A stretch of DNA of 64,000 nt, from positions 3,596,001 to 3,660,000 of the forward strand of contig NZ_CP058335.1 in assembly GCF_013391105.1 (NCBI RefSeq). Direction: 5' to 3'. Position 1 is the stretch's first letter; each line of letters opens with the position of its first letter. The DNA is from Natronomonas salina (GTDB taxonomy: Archaea > Halobacteriota > Halobacteria > Halobacteriales > Haloarculaceae). Positions 24,467 to 34,686 of this stretch are shown in pieces. The notes below the pieces were generated by a model. The model was not told the origin of the DNA, made no database searches, and was given only the letters and a program-made list of their open reading frames with translations. The translations under genes and the position numbers were made by a program.

Positions 24467-25717
24467 ATGAGCGTCTCTCGCGTCGTCGAACTGGAGGGCC
24501 ACATCATCGACTCGGGGATGATGCAGGCCGCCTTCGGCATCGTCATGGACCACGGCGGCTCCTTCGACGTCGAGGAGTTCGACATCGGCCGCCGCAAGGA
24601 CCAGGAGTCGTACGCCCGCATGCTCGTCACCGCCGAGACGGAGGAGGACCTCCAGAGCATCGTCCACGACCTCCACCAGCAGGGCGCGAACCCGGCGGAC
24701 CCCGACGACGCCACCCTCGAGCCGGCGCCCGACGACCGCGTCGTCCCGCACGGCTTCTACTCGACGACGAACCACCCCACCGAGATCCGCCTCGACGGCG
24801 AGTGGATCGAGGTGGAGGACATCGAGATGGACTGCGCCGTCGTCGTGGAGGGGACGGCCGACGGACCCCGAGCGTACACGAAGGTTCTCAACGCCGTCGA
24901 GGAGGGCGACATGATCGTCACGGGCGAGGCCGGCATCCGCGTCCAGCCGCCGGAACGCCCCCGCGACCAGGAGGGCGCCTTCGGGTTCATGCAGGGTGGC
25001 GTCTCCTCCGAGCGCCCCTCGGAGTCGACCATCCAGCAGATCGCCGGCGCCGTCGAGGAGACGAAGGCCGAGGGCGGCGACGTCCTCGTCGTCGCCGGCC
25101 CGGCGCTCATCCACTCGGGGGCTCGCGAGGACCTCGCGCGGCTGGTCGACGGCGGCTTCGTCGACTACCTCTCCATCGGCAACGGGTTCGCGGTCCACGA
25201 CATCGAGCGGGACCTCTACGGCACCTCGCTCGGCGTCAACACCGAGACGCTGGACCACGCCCGGCACGGCCACAAGCACCACATCTACGCCATCAGCGAG
25301 ATCATCCGCGCCGGCGGCATCGAGGAGGCGGTCGAGGACGGCATGCTCGAGTCCGGCGTCATGTACGAGTGCGTGACGAACGACGTCCCCTACGTCATCG
25401 CGGGGTCAATCCGGGACGACGGGCCGCTGCCGGACACGATCACCGACGCCGTCGAGGCCCAGAACGCCATCCGCGAGCAGGCCCACGAGGCCGACATGGT
25501 GCTGATGCTGTCGACGCTGCTGCACTCCGTGGCGGTCGGCAACTGCCTGCCGTCGACGACCCGCGTCGTCTGCGTCGACATCAACCCGGCGACGGTGACT
25601 CAACTGCTCGACCGCGGGTCGGCGCAAGCCGTCGGGATGGTCACCGACATCGGGACGTTCGTGCCGATCCTGGCGGAGAACCTGCTGGAAGAAGGCGCCG
25701 TCGAACTGGACGACTAG
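24467..25717 (+). CDS. TIGR00300 family protein, archaeal ornithine cyclodeaminase
   Basis: A 416-residue protein matching the TIGR00300 family. The N-terminal 110 residues (VVELEGHIIDSGMMQAAFGIV) are the domain shared with plant LOR/SDH proteins, and the C-terminal part holds an NAD-binding region with GDVLVVAGPALIHSG and the conserved HARHGHKHHIYAISE. The methanogen member of this family was shown to be a non-canonical ornithine cyclodeaminase, making proline from ornithine with release of ammonia. I infer the same proline-forming role here. The start is the ATG at 24467. Confidence 0.85.
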   Translation: MSVSRVVELEGHIIDSGMMQAAFGIVMDHGGSFDVEEFDIGRRKDQESYARMLVTAETEEDLQSIVHDLHQQGANPADPDDATLEPAPDDRVVPHGFYSTTNHPTEIRLDGEWIEVEDIEMDCAVVVEGTADGPRAYTKVLNAVEEGDMIVTGEAGIRVQPPERPRDQEGAFGFMQGGVSSERPSESTIQQIAGAVEETKAEGGDVLVVAGPALIHSGAREDLARLVDGGFVDYLSIGNGFAVHDIERDLYGTSLGVNTETLDHARHGHKHHIYAISEIIRAGGIEEAVEDGMLESGVMYECVTNDVPYVIAGSIRDDGPLPDTITDAVEAQNAIREQAHEADMVLMLSTLLHSVAVGNCLPSTTRVVCVDINPATVTQLLDRGSAQAVGMVTDIGTFVPILAENLLEEGAVELDD

Positions 25718-25723
25718 CCGGGT

Positions 25724-25993
25724 TCAGGCGCCGGGGACGCCCTCGCGGTACGACCGGAGCGCGTCGCGGGCGTCCTGGACCGCCGTCTCGGTCTCGCCGG
25801 CGCTGTCCTCGGCGATATCGGCGAGCGTGCGGTCCATCCGCGCGAGCTTGCCGTGGTCGACTGTGCGGTCGTTCTCGATGGCGCCTGCGACGCTGTCCAC
25901 GAGCTTCGAGATTCGTTCTTCGGCCTCGCCGTCTGCGAGGTCGCGAGCGGTGCGGAGTTCGTCGAGTGCGTGTTGGAGTTCGTCTGCGCTCAT
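25724..25993 (-). CDS. DUF7553-like small helical protein
   Basis: An 89-residue acidic helical protein, a paralogue of the one at 9364 in length, helix pattern and the central [15 protein letters not shown] segment. The start ATG overlaps the stop of the UspA gene by four bases (ATGA), so the two are coupled in one transcript. The function is unknown; the link with Usp suggests a stress-related accessory role. Confidence 0.75.
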   Translation of the reverse strand: MSADELQHALDELRTARDLADGEAEERISKLVDSVAGAIENDRTVDHGKLARMDRTLADIAEDSAGETETAVQDARDALRSYREGVPGA

Positions 25994-26379
25994 GAGTCGA
26001 GGGGTACTGCGACGACCGGAACGTCGGCCGACAGCAACACGTCCTGTGCGGTCGAGCCGAAGATAATCTTCCCGGTTCGGCTCCGCTTCCGGATGCCGAT
26101 GACGATCTCGTCGACGTCGTGCTTGGTCGCGAACTTCTTGATGTCCTGCTCCGGGGAGTTGCCGCGGACGAGCTGGTGGGGCTCGGCGCCGGGCAGCCCC
26201 TCGGCGAGCTCCGCCATCGCCGTCTCGCCGTCGGCGGCGTCGACGTCGGAGGTCTCGTCGCCGCCCTTCAGGGAGTTGATCACGAACACGGTGTCGTCGC
26301 CGGTGACGCGGTCGGCGAGGTACCGCCGGAGCCGCTTGCTCGTCGTCTCGTCGTCGGTCGCCGCGAGGAACTTCGTCAT
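25990..26379 (-). CDS. universal stress protein, UspA family (altered ATP loop)
   Basis: A 129-residue UspA-like protein starting [17 protein letters not shown]. The nucleotide loop reads [18 protein letters not shown], so the second Gly of G-2x-G-9x-GS is Lys; ATP binding may be changed. The start ATG 26379-26377 lies 22 bases downstream of a TATA-like TTTTATAGG, indicating a leaderless transcript. The next gene, DUF7553-like, overlaps by four bases. Confidence 0.88.
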   Translation of the reverse strand: MTKFLAATDDETTSKRLRRYLADRVTGDDTVFVINSLKGGDETSDVDAADGETAMAELAEGLPGAEPHQLVRGNSPEQDIKKFATKHDVDEIVIGIRKRSRTGKIIFGSTAQDVLLSADVPVVAVPLDS

Positions 26380-26400
26380 ACCTCCGGCTAGCACGGAGCG

Positions 26401-26409
26401 CCTATAAAA
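26401..26409 (-). promoter_or_regulatory. TATA element of the UspA/DUF7553 operon
   Basis: On the minus strand the sequence reads TTTTATAGG, with its centre 26 bases from the UspA ATG. This is the expected distance for a leaderless haloarchaeal promoter. Confidence 0.6.
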
Positions 26410-26539
26410 CCGCTCCCGCCCACGATGCTCACGAACGTGGATAAAACTCGATATCGACTCCTGGTTCTATGCAACCGAGTGGGTCGAACCGGGGCGCTCT
26501 TTAGGCCTCCCTCGCAAGAGGTGCCATACTCGATTCCCC

Positions 26540-27868
26540 ATGACAGCCAACGGCAGCCCCTACGCGCCGCACACCGACGCCGAGACCGAGGCGATGCTCT
26601 CGGCCGTCGGCGCGGACAGCGAGGAGGCGCTCTTCGACATCCCCGAGGAAGTCCGGTTCGACGACGAGTTCGGCATCGAGGCCCGCGGCGAGCGGGCGGT
26701 CCGGACGCACGTCGAGCGGACGCTCGGCGAGAACGACGACCTGGTGGAGTTCCTCGGCCGGGGCCACTACGACCACTACGTCCCCTCCATGGTCGACCAC
26801 CTCTCGCAGCGCTCGGAGTTCCTGACCAGCTACACCCAGTACCAGCCGGAGGTCGCCCAGGGCTTCCTGCAGGCGCTGTTCGAGTACCAGTCGATGCTCG
26901 TCGAACTGACCGGTCTCGGGGTCGCGAACTGCTCGATGTACGACGCGGCGTCGGCGCTCGGCGAGGCGGCGACGCTCGCGACGCGCGTCCGGTCGGTCGA
27001 CGGGTCGCGCGTCCTCGTCCCCGAGACGATCCACGAGGGTCGACGGGGCACCCTCGAGAACTACGTCGGGGGCCACGACGTCGCCGTCGAGGAGTACCCG
27101 TTGGCGGACGGCAACGTCGACGTCGACGTCCTGGCAGACACCGTCGACGAGGAGACGCTCCTCGTCTACGCCGAGAACCCGACCGTCCGCGGGACCATCG
27201 AGGAAAACCTCGAGGCCGTCGGCGACATCGCCGAGGACAACGACGCGCTGTTCGTCCTCGGCTCCGACCCGGTCGCGCTCGCGCTCCTCGAGGAACCCGC
27301 GAGCGTTGGGGCGGACGTGGTCGTCGGTGACGCCGCGACGCTCGGGCTGTCGACGGCCTACGGGATGGGCCTGGGGCTGTTCGCCTGCCGCGAGGAGTTC
27401 CTCCGGCAGGTCCCCGGCCGGCTGGTCGGCGCCGGCGAGGACGCGACCGGCCGCCGGGCGTACACGCTCACTCTCCAGACGCGGGAACAGCACATCCGCC
27501 GCGAGCGGGCGACCTCCAACATCTGTACGAACCAAGCGTGGGTCGCCCTCCGGACCGCGATGCACGTCGCGTGGCTCGGCCCCGACGGTCTCGTCGAACT
27601 CGCCGAGGACTGCGTCACCCGCGCCCGCGACCTGGCCGCTCGGCTCGACGAGATCGGCGGGGTGAAGGCGCCGATCCACGACCGCCACCACTTCCGGGAG
27701 TTCGTCGTCCGGACCGACCAGCCCGCGGCGGCCGTCGCCGCCGACCTCGAGGCCGACGGCTACGCGGTCCACGTCGTCGACGAACACCAGGTGCAGGTCT
27801 GTGCGACCGAGACCAACGAACGGGCGATCGACGGCTTCGTCGACGCCTTCGAGGTGGCCGCGCGATGA
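26540..27868 (+). CDS. gcvPA: glycine dehydrogenase (decarboxylating) subunit 1
   Basis: A 442-residue protein equal to the N-terminal half of bacterial GcvP. Together with GcvPB it forms the P-protein of the glycine cleavage system, which decarboxylates glycine on PLP and passes the aminomethyl group to lipoyl-GcvH. Family features include [38 protein letters not shown] (residues about 95-114) and TSNICTNQA. The ATG at 26540 follows a weak TATA (TCTTTAGG at 26498-26505). The stop overlaps the ATG of gcvPB by four bases. No gcvT or gcvH gene is next to it. Confidence 0.95.
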   Translation: MTANGSPYAPHTDAETEAMLSAVGADSEEALFDIPEEVRFDDEFGIEARGERAVRTHVERTLGENDDLVEFLGRGHYDHYVPSMVDHLSQRSEFLTSYTQYQPEVAQGFLQALFEYQSMLVELTGLGVANCSMYDAASALGEAATLATRVRSVDGSRVLVPETIHEGRRGTLENYVGGHDVAVEEYPLADGNVDVDVLADTVDEETLLVYAENPTVRGTIEENLEAVGDIAEDNDALFVLGSDPVALALLEEPASVGADVVVGDAATLGLSTAYGMGLGLFACREEFLRQVPGRLVGAGEDATGRRAYTLTLQTREQHIRRERATSNICTNQAWVALRTAMHVAWLGPDGLVELAEDCVTRARDLAARLDEIGGVKAPIHDRHHFREFVVRTDQPAAAVAADLEADGYAVHVVDEHQVQVCATETNERAIDGFVDAFEVAAR

Positions 27869-29292
27869 CCGACGACCCGCTGACCTTCGACCAGGCGCGG
27901 TGGACCGACGACGAGGACACCTACGAGCCGCTGCTCTCGGAGAAGAACGCCGAGTCGGTGGCCGTCGACTCCTCGCTCCCCGACGACCTCACCCGCGACA
28001 GCGTCGAGTTGCCGAAGCTCAGCGAACCCGAGCTCGCGCGGCACTACACCCGACTCTCGGAGATGAACTACGGCGTCGAGTCGGGGCCGTTCCCGCTCGG
28101 GTCCTGTACGATGAAGTACAACCCGAAGTTCACCGAGGACGTCGCCGCCCACCCGAAGGCCGCGGTCCACCCCGGCCGCTCGGAGCGCTCCACGCAGGGG
28201 ACCCTGGAGCTCCAGTATCGGCTCCAGGACTACCTCGGCCGCATCGGCGGGATGGACGCCGTCACGCTCCAGCCGCCCGCCGGCGCCGCCGGGGAGTTCG
28301 CCGGCATCCTCGTCGCGCGGGCCTACCACGAGGCCAACGGTGACGACCGCAGCGAGGTCGTCATCCCGGACTCCGCCCACGGCACCAACTTCGCCAGCGC
28401 GGCGATGGCCGGCTACGACGTCGTGTCGCTGCCCTCCGACGACGGCCGCGTCGACCTGGAGGCTCTCGAGGCCGCGCTCACCGACGACACCGCCGCGCTC
28501 ATGCTGACGAACCCGAACACCCTCGGGCTCTTCGAGCGCGACATCGTCGAGATCGCCGAACTCGTCCACGACGTCGGCGGTCTGCTGTACTACGACGGCG
28601 CGAACCTCAACGCCCTGCTCGGGCGCGGCCGCCCGGGCGACATGGGATTCGACGTCATGCACTACAACGTCCACAAGACGTTCGCGACGCCGCACGGCGG
28701 CGGCGGTCCCGGCGCCGGCCCCGTCGGCGTCACCGAAGAACTCGCCGAGTTCCTCCCGGACCCCCACGTCCGGAAGTCCGACGGGGACTACGAGCTGTAC
28801 GCGCCCGAGAACTCCATCGGGAAGGTCCACGGCTACCAGGGCAACTGGCTCGTCCTCGTGAAGGCATACGCCTACATCGCACGACTCGGCGACGAGGGGC
28901 TCTCGGACGCCAGCGCGAAGGCCGTCCTCAACGCCAACTACCTCGCCGAGCAGATCGACTACGAGGTGCCGTTCGAACCCTTCCACCACGAGTTCGTCGC
29001 CAGCGCGGGCGAGCAGGACGCCGCCGACGTCGCCAAGCGGATGCTCGACTACGGCGTCCACCCGCCGACGACGAAGTGGCCGGAGATCGTCGGCGAGGCG
29101 CTGATGACCGAACCAACCGAGATCGAGAACCGCCGGACGCTCGACCAGCTCGCCGCCGCGTTCGACGCCGCCCGGGCGGACAGCGACGAGACCCTGGCGT
29201 CGGCGCCCGAGCGGACGGCCGCACGCCGCATCGACCAGGTCTCGGCCGCCAGAAACCCCCGGCTGTCCTGGCGAGAGCTGGACGACGAATAG
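27865..29292 (+). CDS. gcvPB: glycine dehydrogenase (decarboxylating) subunit 2
   Basis: A 475-residue protein equal to the C-terminal half of GcvP, carrying the pyridoxal phosphate site. The PLP-binding lysine is Lys271 in [33 protein letters not shown] (about 75-88) and [14 protein letters not shown] are also diagnostic. It works as a heterotetramer with GcvPA in the cytoplasm. The ATG at 27865 overlaps the gcvPA stop (ATGA). The C-terminal 30 residues after [14 protein letters not shown] are family-variable. Confidence 0.96.
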   Translation: MTDDPLTFDQARWTDDEDTYEPLLSEKNAESVAVDSSLPDDLTRDSVELPKLSEPELARHYTRLSEMNYGVESGPFPLGSCTMKYNPKFTEDVAAHPKAAVHPGRSERSTQGTLELQYRLQDYLGRIGGMDAVTLQPPAGAAGEFAGILVARAYHEANGDDRSEVVIPDSAHGTNFASAAMAGYDVVSLPSDDGRVDLEALEAALTDDTAALMLTNPNTLGLFERDIVEIAELVHDVGGLLYYDGANLNALLGRGRPGDMGFDVMHYNVHKTFATPHGGGGPGAGPVGVTEELAEFLPDPHVRKSDGDYELYAPENSIGKVHGYQGNWLVLVKAYAYIARLGDEGLSDASAKAVLNANYLAEQIDYEVPFEPFHHEFVASAGEQDAADVAKRMLDYGVHPPTTKWPEIVGEALMTEPTEIENRRTLDQLAAAFDAARADSDETLASAPERTAARRIDQVSAARNPRLSWRELDDE

Positions 29293-30228
29293 CGGAACGC
29301 CTATTTTTGACGGATAGAAGGCTCCTACCTGTGGGTCTATTCTCTTCGCCGTTTTCGTGTTCTCTATCGCGACATATAGTTTACGAGTTTCGTATGGATT
29401 GGCTAGCGGCTGCCGATTCGATGGACATCTGCCGTCAGTTAGACGGCGCGTGACGAGTTACTGGTATGGCGCGACCGAGCGAGGAATCGATTCGAGTAGG
29501 TCTGATGAAAGGGATTCAACGGAATCCGACGTTTAGGCTTGATCACCTACGGTTGACTCAAACCCGCCGTTGCGATGTTCAGATGGGGGAATTCTGGAGT
29601 CTTCGGCACTCGAGAAACTCAGATTTGCATCCCGACGCGCACGAGAACAGGGGTAGACGACCCAGCAGGAGGTATCTCGGTTTCGAGAACTGCCCTGCCG
29701 AATCTCACACACCTCGTTTCGCTTGTAAACAGGAATCAGAGCTAGAACAGCCCCGGAAAAGAAATCGATCGCTCCCTTGGGGGACCGGCGCAAACTGGTC
29801 GAAGCTGAGGCCAGTCGCTTCAGGGAAATCCTTCGTTTCCCCCAGTTTTCGTGTGACTTCTGGAACGGTATCGACTAGGGATAGTTCTCAATTACCCAGC
29901 ATCGGGCCATCGGTGATTCGTCATCGGAGAATCGGCGAATTCCCTCCCATATCTGATCACTGCAAGCATAGAACGGACGTCGAGATTTAGGGCACGTTAT
30001 CTGACGCGTGAACCCCAGGGGTGGCGTCTCCATCAGCGGGTCGCAAGAGTACGGGAGAGGACCTCAACCGAGATTCATCCGATCTCGGAGTCTATCAGCA
30101 AATGGTTCTAACTTCTATCGGAAGTGGGATGAGATGCCGGAGACTGACCACCGAGGCGCGGGGTGAAGAGTGGGAACCCGGTGGGACTCCTCGACGAGAC
30201 GGATCGCGGGCGTTGGTCTTCCCGACCG
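29293..30228. other. low-G+C island of about 0.9 kb without recognisable genes
   Basis: Base composition drops from about two thirds G+C in gcvPB to roughly 47-60% here. Frames of 80-170 codons are open on both strands, but none gives an acidic, halophile-like protein, a known motif or a plausible promoter plus start. I see no terminal inverted repeats or transposase fragments. It could be the decayed remnant of an acquired element, or a regulatory/untranslated region. Confidence 0.55.
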
Positions 30229-30387
30229 TCAGGCCCGGGTGTCGATCCCGTCGATCGTCACGAACCCGTAGTCGCAGTTGGCGCAGTGCCACTTCTGCTT
30301 CTGGCCGAGCTGGAGCTGGGTACTCGCGGCCTTGTAGAACTCGTCCTCGCCGCACTCGGGGCACTCGTCTTCGAGCGAAAGGGCCAT
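30229..30387 (-). CDS. 52-residue zinc-ribbon protein (DUF7838-like)
   Basis: A short protein with two Cys pairs: ECPECGEDEF (residues 8-17, CPECG) and WHCANCDYGFV, forming one treble-clef or zinc-ribbon knuckle. The pattern CPECG.....A.T..LG.K.KW.C..C.YGFV is a common tiny haloarchaeal family, now called DUF7838 or similar. I chose the ATG 30387-30385; the frame is open a further 100 codons upstream but that part is not acidic. A TATA-like AAGTACAATTA is about 28 bases upstream on this strand. Confidence 0.75.
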   Translation of the reverse strand: MALSLEDECPECGEDEFYKAASTQLQLGQKQKWHCANCDYGFVTIDGIDTRA

Positions 30388-30664
30388 ACACCGGCCTTGT
30401 AGCCGGGCGTAATTGTACTTTTCCAACGACTGCCGCAGGGCGATACAGTTCTCCCACTGGTCGTTTCTGCGACCAGGAAAGACGCTCGCCAGAAAGTAAC
30501 GCAACCCCTCTCGTACCGTTGGTATAAATAGCAAACTGGATACTACTATATCGAATTTCGCGGTACAGCGAGGGTGATGAACCTCGAATATCGGCCCTAA
30601 ACCCGATCGTTTAGCCGAATTTGACATCTTTCCTATCTTATTTGATGGGATAAAGTAGCGGAGG

Positions 30665-31783
30665 TTACTCGGTCTCGGACGGTCCATCGTCCTCGTCGTC
30701 GACCGCTCGCTCCTCCCGGAACTGGACCTCCTGGCCCTGGTAGGGCGGTTCGATCCCCTCGCGGTCGAAGGCGGCGTTCAGCGCTCGGTACACGTCGTGG
30801 CGGGCCTGGGGCTGCCGGAGTGGACTCGAGATGTGGACGTGTAGCTCGTACTCGATCCCCCGGTCGGCGTACTGCTGGATGCGGACCTGCGGGGAGGGGG
30901 ACTCGAGGACGCTGCCGGCCTCCGCCGCCGCCTCGAACATGCACGCCTCCGCGACGTCGAGGTCGGCGTCGTAGGGCACCCGGACGTCGACGCGGATGCG
31001 CATCCGGCGTTTCGGCGCGGACTGGTTGATCACCTGCGCGGTGTTGAGCACCGAGTTCGGGACCGTGACGAGGACGTAGTCGGGCGTGAGGATGGTCGTC
31101 GACCGGATGCCGATGTCGACGACGGTCCCCTTCTCGCCCGACTCCAGCAGGACGAAGTCGCCCAGCTTGTAGGTGTTGTCGAAGAACAGCGAGATGCCGC
31201 CGATGAAGTTCGAGATGGTGTCCTGGGCGGCGATGCCGACGACGATGCCGACGATACCGCCGGCGGCCAGCAGCGGCGTGAGGTTGACGCCCCAGATGGA
31301 TACGAGGGTGATGGCGGCCGCGATGACGACGGTGAACGTCCAGACGTTCTTCAGGATCGGCGCGAACTGGTACTGGGTGTCGCTATCGCGGACCACCTCG
31401 AGGCTCCGGCGTCCGATCCGGATGGCGCCGTAGGTCCAGGCGGCGACGATACCGGTGACCGCGAGTCGCGCGACGACCACCTGGATCTGCTCGAGCGGGA
31501 TGGACAGCTGGGCCACGAGGCCGGTGCTGAAGTAGACGGCTCCGAGAACGGTCGTCGCGTAGAGCGGGAGGCGGAGCTCCTGGGCGACCACCTCGTCGAG
31601 ACCGGTCTCGGACTGCGAGAGCCGACGAACGACCAGCCCGGTGGCCGCGTTGACGAGCCTCGCGGCGATGACGCTGACGAGGACCACGACGAGGAGCCGT
31701 TGCCAGGCCGGGAGATCGAGCAGCGGAACCAGCGCGTCCGGTACCGAGGGCTGCAGTCCCTCCCCCGTTGGCGACGCCTGCAT
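30665..31783 (-). CDS. mechanosensitive ion channel, MscS family
   Basis: A 372-residue MscS-type channel that should gate in the membrane on osmotic downshock. About four to five transmembrane helices occupy residues 28-195; the pore helix has LTPLLAAGGIVGIVVGIAAQ with the Gly/Ala pattern of TM3, followed by DTISNFIGGISLFFD. The cytoplasmic beta domain has NTYKLGDFVLLESGEKGTV and VPNSVL, and the C-terminal alpha/beta domain ends in an acidic tail. Start ATG 31783-31781 (MQASPTGEG) is chosen because the channel begins soon after. Confidence 0.92.
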   Translation of the reverse strand: MQASPTGEGLQPSVPDALVPLLDLPAWQRLLVVVLVSVIAARLVNAATGLVVRRLSQSETGLDEVVAQELRLPLYATTVLGAVYFSTGLVAQLSIPLEQIQVVVARLAVTGIVAAWTYGAIRIGRRSLEVVRDSDTQYQFAPILKNVWTFTVVIAAAITLVSIWGVNLTPLLAAGGIVGIVVGIAAQDTISNFIGGISLFFDNTYKLGDFVLLESGEKGTVVDIGIRSTTILTPDYVLVTVPNSVLNTAQVINQSAPKRRMRIRVDVRVPYDADLDVAEACMFEAAAEAGSVLESPSPQVRIQQYADRGIEYELHVHISSPLRQPQARHDVYRALNAAFDREGIEPPYQGQEVQFREERAVDDEDDGPSETE

Positions 31784-31974
31784 ACTAGCGTATGACACGT
31801 TCCGACGGAAGTGCTGATTGATACCGGCGACCGCCGCGGCCACCCGAGAGCCGGGGTGGAGGCCGATTAGCGGGAGAATTGCGCTGTGTACCTAGTGGTT
31901 AATTGACTGAAAATTTCCAGGTGCTCGATAATCCGACAAGAAATTGGTGACCTGTGGCGAAGGTCCCGCTGTCG

Positions 31975-33312
31975 ATGGACGAGTCCCGGTCGGAATGGCG
32001 AGGCTGGATCGAACGACGGTGGTTCGCACTGCTCGTCGGGGTCGCGATCGCGCTGCTGGCGTGGGGGACGTGGGAGGGCTTCCGGGTCGCTCCCTACTAC
32101 GTCTCGGACGATTCGGCGCTGTTCCAGCACGCCGGATGGTACATCACCCAGGGAGCGACCCCGTACGTCGACTTCTGGGACCTCAAACCGCCGCTCATCT
32201 ACGGCGTGACGACCGTGCTCGCACTGCTCGCGGGCGGCGACATGCACCTCCTCCACCTGCTGAGCGTTGCCGTCGCGGTCGCGACCGTCGTCGCTGGCGT
32301 GGCGCTCGTCGGCCTGCTCACCTACCGGGTGACGGACGACGGATTCGCGGGCTTCGTCGCCGGCGTCGCGACGTTCGCCCTCCCGTCGCTCTACACCTAC
32401 CCGTTCGCCGGCATCCGGCCGAAGTACTTCGCGTTCGCGCTCGGCGCGGCGGCCCTGCTCCTCGCCGTGAGCGACCGGCCGGCCTGGAGCGGCGCCGCTG
32501 CCGCGGCCGCCGCGGGATTCTGGCAACTCGGCGCTCCTATCGCCCTCCTCGTCGTCGCGATGGGCTACCAGCGCGGCGGGCGACGCGCCGCGGGCCGGAC
32601 CGTCCTCGGTGGCCTCCTGGTCGCCGCAGCCGTCGTCCTCCCGTTCGTCGCCGCGGGGCTGGCCATCCCCCTCTTCCTCGAGACCGTGCTTGGCTCCATC
32701 TACGGCGTGGAGAACTACTCGGTGGCGGGCCGACTCCTCGGGGTCGTCGTCGAACTCGGCTACGGGGCGCTGCTCGTCCCGCTCGGCGCGTACGGCTGGG
32801 CGCGGGCCATCCTGGACGACCCGGAGCGGTACTGGTGGGTCGGCGCCGGCGGGGCGGTGTACGCTCTCCAGGTCTTCCTGGAGTTCCAGGGGGCCATCGA
32901 GCTCGTCCTGCTGGTGGTGTTCCTCGCGGTCGGCGCCGGACTGCTGGTCGCGCGGGCGCGGACGCCACCCAGGCAGGCCGTCGTCGCGGGCGTCGTCGTC
33001 CTCATCGTCGCCGGGAGCCTGGTGTGGGCCGTCGCCCCCGTCACCTCGGCTCGCGACAGGATGACCGAACTCCAGGAGTCCCAGACGGTCTCGAGCTACG
33101 AGACGCTCCCGCCGGAACCGGACGGTGTCCCCTCGATGCGGACCATCTACTGGGAGAAACGCCAGCCGGAAATCTGCCACTACCGGCTGGGACACAAGCA
33201 GCGCTGGTACGCCCACAAGACCGGCGAGCCGCTCGACAAGCCGAAGTGCGGACAGTGGCCGTTCGACGACCCGCCGGCGGAGTGGGTCGTCGACAGGATG
33301 CTGCCGGGTTAG
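31975..33312 (+). CDS. GT-C-like membrane protein (DolP-mannosyltransferase-like)
   Basis: A 445-residue protein with about nine to ten transmembrane helices and a long first extracytoplasmic loop carrying YYVSDDSALFQHAGWYI and TPYVDFWDLKPP. The acidic pair in this loop and the Y-D-F/I-W-D-x-K-P-P motif are typical of GT-C glycosyltransferases that use dolichol-phosphate sugars. The C-terminal 70 residues are soluble and include PEICHYRLGHKQRW and a second Cys. I prefer ATG 31975 over GTG 31954, seven codons upstream. Acceptor and sugar are not visible. Confidence 0.75.
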   Translation: MDESRSEWRGWIERRWFALLVGVAIALLAWGTWEGFRVAPYYVSDDSALFQHAGWYITQGATPYVDFWDLKPPLIYGVTTVLALLAGGDMHLLHLLSVAVAVATVVAGVALVGLLTYRVTDDGFAGFVAGVATFALPSLYTYPFAGIRPKYFAFALGAAALLLAVSDRPAWSGAAAAAAAGFWQLGAPIALLVVAMGYQRGGRRAAGRTVLGGLLVAAAVVLPFVAAGLAIPLFLETVLGSIYGVENYSVAGRLLGVVVELGYGALLVPLGAYGWARAILDDPERYWWVGAGGAVYALQVFLEFQGAIELVLLVVFLAVGAGLLVARARTPPRQAVVAGVVVLIVAGSLVWAVAPVTSARDRMTELQESQTVSSYETLPPEPDGVPSMRTIYWEKRQPEICHYRLGHKQRWYAHKTGEPLDKPKCGQWPFDDPPAEWVVDRMLPG

Positions 33313-33452
33313 TTCGACAGCCCTGCAACGGTGAGGACCGATACCCACTTCGATTCGAAGGGGTGGGCCGGCGTTCGTCGGTGCCTTTTCAACGTCCCTC
33401 TTATCCACACCGCAACGCCCAAGTCGGACCTTACCGTGTGTTCACAGGACAC

Positions 33453-34601
33453 ATGAGTACGCCAGTCATCGTCGACGCCGTACGGACGCCGTTCGGCAAG
33501 CGCGACGGCTCGTTCAGCGACACGCACCCGCAGGACCTCGCCGCCGAACCGCTGACGGCGCTCCGCGAGCGCAACGACTTCGACCCCGAGACCGTCGAGG
33601 ACGTCATCTACGGCTGCGTGACGCCGGTCGACGAGCAGGGGCTCAACATCGCCCGGCTCGCGCCGATGGTCGCCGGCTGGGGCGACGGCGTCCCGGGCGT
33701 CCAGCTCAACCGGATGTGCGGCTCCGGCCAGCAGGCCATCAACTTCGCCGCCGGCCAGGTCGCCGCCGGCCACCACGACGTCATCATCGCCGGCGGCGTC
33801 GAGCACATGACCCGCGTCCCGATGGGCTCGGACGGCCAGAGCGTCACGGACACCTACTTCGAGTACTTCGACGAGCTCACGACGCAGGGGGAGGGCGCCG
33901 AGCGCATCGCCGAGGAGTACGGCTTCTCCCGGGAGTACCTCGACGAACTCGCCGCGGAGTCGCAGTCCCGCTGGGGCGAGGCCGCCGAGGCCGGCAAGTA
34001 CGACGACCAGGTCGTCCCCGTCGAGACCGACCTCGAGGGCGACTCGGTCACCGTCGAGGAGGACGAGCACCCGCGGCCGAGCACGACCGTCGAGAAGCTC
34101 TCGCAGCTCCCACCGTCCTTCCGGAGCCCGGAGAACGGTTACCACCACGCCGGGAACTCCTCGGGTATCGTCGACGGCTCGGGCGGTCTGCTGATCGCCA
34201 GCGAGGAGGCCGCCGAGGAACACGGCTGGGACCCGATGGCCCGCATCGTCGACAGCCACGTCGTCGGCGTCGACCCGATCACGATGCTCACCGGGCCGAT
34301 CCCCGCGACGAAGGAGATCCTCGAGCAGAACGACATGTCGATCGACGACATCGACCGCTTCGAGGTCAACGAGGCCTTCGCCGCCGTCGTCGCCGCCTGG
34401 CTCGAGGAGACCGGCGCCGACTGGGAGGACACCAACGTCTGGGGCGGCGCCATCGCCCACGGGCACCCCCTCGGCGCGACCGGCAGCGCGCTCGTCGGCA
34501 AGCTCCCCTACCAGCTCGAGGAGTGCGACGGTCAGTACGGCCTCTCGACGATGTGCATCGGCTTCGGCCAGGGCATCGCGACGATCATCGAGCGGCTGTA
34601 A
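33453..34601 (+). CDS. thiolase (acetyl-CoA C-acyltransferase)
   Basis: A 382-residue thiolase. The nucleophilic Cys89 lies in NRMCGSGQQA, the His of the GHP motif is His338 in AIAHGHPLGATG, and the second Cys368 is in STMCIGFGQGIA, so the whole thiolase catalytic set is present. EVNEAFAAV near residue 305 is the conserved Asn-Glu motif. Enzymes of this kind either cleave 3-ketoacyl-CoA in fatty acid degradation or condense acetyl-CoA. There is no DUF35/OB-fold partner gene beside it, unlike archaeal thiolases of isoprenoid synthesis, so degradation is likelier. Confidence 0.92.
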   Translation: MSTPVIVDAVRTPFGKRDGSFSDTHPQDLAAEPLTALRERNDFDPETVEDVIYGCVTPVDEQGLNIARLAPMVAGWGDGVPGVQLNRMCGSGQQAINFAAGQVAAGHHDVIIAGGVEHMTRVPMGSDGQSVTDTYFEYFDELTTQGEGAERIAEEYGFSREYLDELAAESQSRWGEAAEAGKYDDQVVPVETDLEGDSVTVEEDEHPRPSTTVEKLSQLPPSFRSPENGYHHAGNSSGIVDGSGGLLIASEEAAEEHGWDPMARIVDSHVVGVDPITMLTGPIPATKEILEQNDMSIDDIDRFEVNEAFAAVVAAWLEETGADWEDTNVWGGAIAHGHPLGATGSALVGKLPYQLEECDGQYGLSTMCIGFGQGIATIIERL

Positions 34602-34686
34602 CGGTCGACCCGAACGTACAGTTCTGCCTCTTTTCGCGCCGGGACCCCACCATACCGTTAAGCGCGTCCCCGACGTACTGACGGCG

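Noticed and set aside
26400-26539. Glycine riboswitch upstream of gcvPA
   Set aside because: The leader is too short (about 10 bases after the likely start) and no glycine aptamer consensus is seen; such switches are not known in haloarchaea.
29466-29990. Open frame of 174 codons in the low-G+C island
   Set aside because: The product is basic and Ser/Arg-rich, has no known motif, is overlapped by another frame on the other strand, and lacks the acidic bias of other genes.
30388-30687. N-terminal extension of 100 codons for the zinc-ribbon protein
   Set aside because: The extension is not acidic, includes the A+T-rich spacer and a strong TATA-like sequence, and the known small family begins at the chosen Met.
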